A program made the translations under genes and the position numbers. Shown here one piece after another: positions 60,927 to 62,981 of a stretch of DNA of 62,981 nucleotides; positions within the stretch are counted from its first letter, which is position 1, and each line of letters begins with the position of its first letter. A model generated the notes under the pieces. That model made no database searches. It saw only the letters and a program-made list of their open reading frames with translations, and was not told where the DNA came from. The stretch is from an uncultured Maricaulis sp. Its GTDB lineage: Bacteria > Pseudomonadota > Alphaproteobacteria > Caulobacterales > Maricaulaceae. The DNA lies in contig NZ_CAJQOO010000122.1 in NCBI RefSeq assembly GCF_905480005.1, positions 1-62,981 on the forward strand, given 5' to 3'.

Positions 60927-61666
60927 CGCCCGCCTCCGCGCCGCTCGGCAATAAGGACACCCGCAATTGTCAGCGAGACGAGGATGAGGCCGACAAAATA
61001 GATCAGGTCGGACAGGCCTATCACGCCGTATCGGAAGGCGTTGTAATGCTCCAGAGCGCTCAGCCGCGCGACGAATTCGGACAGGGCGGCCGGGGCATTC
61101 TCCCCCAGCGCCGACAGCACGAATGGCCATCCCGCCATGGTCAGGAGAAAGGCCGCTCCGGTACCGAGAACAAAGGCCACGACCTGGTTCGATGTGGTCG
61201 CAGACAATGCCTGGCCAACCGCCAGATAGCTGCCCGCCATGAGCCAGGCACCCAGATAGCCGGTTGCGATCGCCGCATTGTCGGGCGCGCCGAGATAGTT
61301 GACTGCAATCCACATCGGGAAGGTCAATGCCAGGGCGAGGCCGGCGACTGTCCAAGCGGCGAGGAATTTGCCACCCGTCGCCGCCCAGAGCGGGATCGGC
61401 AGGGCCATCAGGAATTCCAGTGTCCCGCGATCACGCTCCTCGGCCCAGGCCCGCATCGCCAGGGCCGGCATGAGGACCACAAACAGCCAGGGCAGATAGT
61501 CGAACATCGGCGCGAGATCGGCGCGATTGGTGTCGAAGAAGCGCCCGATATGAAACGCGAAGGCGGGCGCACAAATCGCGAAGACCGCCAGGAAGACATA
61601 GGCCAGTGGCGTCTGGAAATATGCCGTGAGTTCGCGGCGATAAACAGCATGGAGGGTATGGATCAC
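60923..61666 (-). CDS. ABC-2 type permease (GldF-like)
   Basis: A 247-residue permease with six helices. The start RRELTAYFQTPLAYVFLAVF and the loop MRAWAEERDRGTLEFLMALP are GldF/NosY-like signatures. It pairs with the ATPase upstream (4-bp overlap) and GldG downstream. Confidence 0.9.
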   Translation of the reverse strand: MIHTLHAVYRRELTAYFQTPLAYVFLAVFAICAPAFAFHIGRFFDTNRADLAPMFDYLPWLFVVLMPALAMRAWAEERDRGTLEFLMALPIPLWAATGGKFLAAWTVAGLALALTFPMWIAVNYLGAPDNAAIATGYLGAWLMAGSYLAVGQALSATTSNQVVAFVLGTGAAFLLTMAGWPFVLSALGENAPAALSEFVARLSALEHYNAFRYGVIGLSDLIYFVGLILVSLTIAGVLIAERRGGGR

Positions 61667-62400
61667 GCCACCGCCTCCGCGCCGCCAACGCCCTGGGTGA
61701 GGGCACGGAAGGCCGATTCCACCGTCGAATCGGGACCTTTCGCAGCGAGCGCATGCGGGGTGCCGTCAAACAGGACACGCCCCTTGTCGATCACGATCGC
61801 GCGCGAGCAGACAGCGGGCACTTCTTCCAGGATATGGGTTGAGATGATGATCGCCTTCTCCGGCGCCATGTCCCGGATCAACTGGCGCACACCATCCTTC
61901 TGGTTGGGATCAAGCCCGTCAGTGGGTTCATCCAGAATGAGGACAGCCGGATCATGGGCGATGGCCGCGGCAAGGGCAGCGCGTCGCTTATAGCCCTTGG
62001 ACAGCGTCCCGATCGGCTGATCCGCCATCTCGCCCAGAACGGCGCGCTCAAGCGCCAGACCCGTGGCCCGCATCAATGCACCGCCGGAGAAGCCGCGTGC
62101 ACGCAGACCGAAAATGACAAAGCCCCGCGGCGTCATGGCTGGATAGGCCGGCGCTCCTTCCGGCAGGTAACCAAGGCGCGACTGCGCCTCCAGGCGCTGG
62201 GTCATACAGTCATAGCCGGCAATCGAAGCGGTCCCGCCATCCGGCTCCAGCCCGCCGGCGAGCATGCGCATACTGGTCGTCTTCCCGGCCCCATTGGGGC
62301 CGAGAAAACCGAGCACTTCGCCGCGCTCGAGGGTGAAGCTCACTCCATCGACCGCACGGAAGGATCCGAAATCCTTGATGAGTTGATCGGCAACCAGCAT
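61663..62400 (-). CDS. ABC transporter ATP-binding protein (GldA-like)
   Basis: A 245-residue ATPase. Walker A GPNGAGKTTSM, signature LSKGYKRR (the Y in place of Q is common in this subfamily), Walker B VLILDEPTDGLDPNQ, and switch His in ISTHILEE. It resembles GldA of Flavobacterium gliding and NosF. First gene of the ATPase-permease-GldG-DUF4340-VOC operon. Confidence 0.92.
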   Translation of the reverse strand: MLVADQLIKDFGSFRAVDGVSFTLERGEVLGFLGPNGAGKTTSMRMLAGGLEPDGGTASIAGYDCMTQRLEAQSRLGYLPEGAPAYPAMTPRGFVIFGLRARGFSGGALMRATGLALERAVLGEMADQPIGTLSKGYKRRAALAAAIAHDPAVLILDEPTDGLDPNQKDGVRQLIRDMAPEKAIIISTHILEEVPAVCSRAIVIDKGRVLFDGTPHALAAKGPDSTVESAFRALTQGVGGAEAVA

Positions 62401-62706
62401 GGTTCGCAGGGCTCATGATCTGACTGATCTAGCGTTAGCGCGACGCGGCGCGCTTGGCCAGAGGCAAGGCAAGTTGTCCATTTCATGAGCGGAATTGGGG
62501 GTGTCGACCGGACCGCAGCCTCTTGACCCGGGGGGCTGGGGGGGCTGTCTAAAACCAGGCTGGGAGGCGGTTATTGCGACCGGCCGACAGGTGAGACGGT
62601 GGTCGGGCGGTATGGCCGGAACGCGCCGAGAATGTGGCGACTTTGCGGCGCTGCGTGAAATGTTTGTAAGCTGGACAGGGTGATTCAACTGGTGGGAGAA
62701 TTCGGC
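62401..62706. other. Divergent intergenic region
   Basis: A 306-bp space between the divergent gldA-like and DUF2794 genes. It should contain both promoters. A 62-codon frame at 62495-62683 has a Gly/Trp-rich, non-protein-like translation and no ribosome site. I cannot assign promoter elements with confidence. Confidence 0.4.
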
Positions 62707-62981
62707 GTGCAATCTTTATCCCCCTTCGCGAAACGCAAGCCGGACCCGGTCATGTGGAACCGTCGTGAGCTCGACGCGATCCTGCGGGTCTATGGGCGTT
62801 TCGTCGCCCAGGGGGAGTGGAAGGACTATGCCATTGACGGCCTGCGGACCGAGGCCGTCTTCTCGATTTTCCGCCGCGCCAGCGAGGTGCCGATGTTCAC
62901 GGTCGTCAAGACGCCGGCGGACACCAATCGCCAGGGCCAGTACAAGGTCGTCGCCATGAGCGGCCAGATCCTCAAGCGCGG
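62707..62981 (+). CDS. DUF2794 family protein (N-terminal part; runs off window)
   Basis: At least 91 codons are visible. The sequence fits DUF2794: an ILRVYGRFVAQGEWKDYAID segment, AVFSIFRRASEVP and a GQILKRG at the window edge. Function unknown; the family is confined to alphaproteobacteria. The start is GTG 62707, supported by GGGAG 8 bp upstream; in-frame GTGs at 62692 and 62680 are alternatives. Confidence 0.85.
   Translation, partial: MQSLSPFAKRKPDPVMWNRRELDAILRVYGRFVAQGEWKDYAIDGLRTEAVFSIFRRASEVPMFTVVKTPADTNRQGQYKVVAMSGQILKR

Noticed and set aside
62495-62683. 62-codon frame before the DUF2794 gene
   Set aside because: Composition unlike a protein, no ribosome site, and it overlaps the expected promoter region.

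Overview
The window reads as a gene-dense, GC-rich chromosomal segment of an alphaproteobacterium. Protein flavour points to the Caulobacterales/Maricaulales side (Hyphomonadaceae or Maricaulis-like): an ActR/RegA–RegB redox pair with SenC, an MmcB-type SOS protein, DUF2794, DUF1223, a Cys-type intracellular PHB depolymerase, many ATGA stop/start overlaps and marine-type secreted peptidases. That placement is inference; no rRNA is present. I see no tRNA, CRISPR array, insertion sequence or prophage, so this is core chromosome with a few lineage-specific genes.

Layout. 1-3838 (minus): succinate dehydrogenase operon sdhC-sdhD-sdhA, then a DUF3052 gene and a small secreted Cys4 protein, then sdhB (cut by the window edge). 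4061-13085 (plus): an SDR oxidoreductase, two secreted metallopeptidase-like proteins (M61-like and DUF885), a membrane protein, mtaB-ftsY, an EamA transporter and yciB. 13176-13787: a MarR regulator with a histone-like lysine tail. 13784-16718 (minus): cytochrome c maturation ccmA-ccmB-ccmC-ccmD-ccmG. 16875-20378 (plus): acnA and a DUF1223 protein. 20375-23070: regB-regA (minus) divergent from senC (plus). 23117-28168: PHB depolymerase, then a secreted unknown and PBP1A (minus). 28300-32559: lipoprotein, cation/proton antiporter, small unknowns, lipoprotein GDPD, cold-shock protein.

32851-41031: membrane protein pair A of a 'CYCS' family, asd, rarD, epoxide hydrolase, serine hydrolase, pyridoxal kinase, CitE-like lyase and an ArsC-like protein. 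41042-42650: DUF4166, a GbsR-type regulator with an apparent operator, and a single-domain receiver. 42655-44905: oxyR divergent from ahpC-ahpD, a complete peroxide-defence module with a visible OxyR site. 45035-49677: a probable leaderless membrane-protein gene, a DctA/GltP symporter, a GT1-like glycosyltransferase, CYCS pair B and a tiny membrane protein. 49881-54101: ffh, a TonB-C-like secreted protein, then rpsP-rimM-trmD-rplS. 54278-58049: TPR-sulfotransferase, HEIGH metallopeptidase, mmcB with a LexA-like box, isonitrile-hydratase-like protein, VOC protein. 58039-62400 (minus): Gld-type ABC system (ATPase, permease, GldG, DUF4340). The last gene is a partial DUF2794 protein.

Together the genes cover TCA cycle and respiration (sdh, acnA, ccm, regBA, senC), co-translational targeting (ffh, ftsY in separate operons), translation and tRNA modification, oxidative stress and envelope functions. 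The least explained items are the two paralogous CYCS/small-membrane-protein pairs, the MarR regulator with an H1-like tail, and the two extra genes inserted inside the sdh operon.
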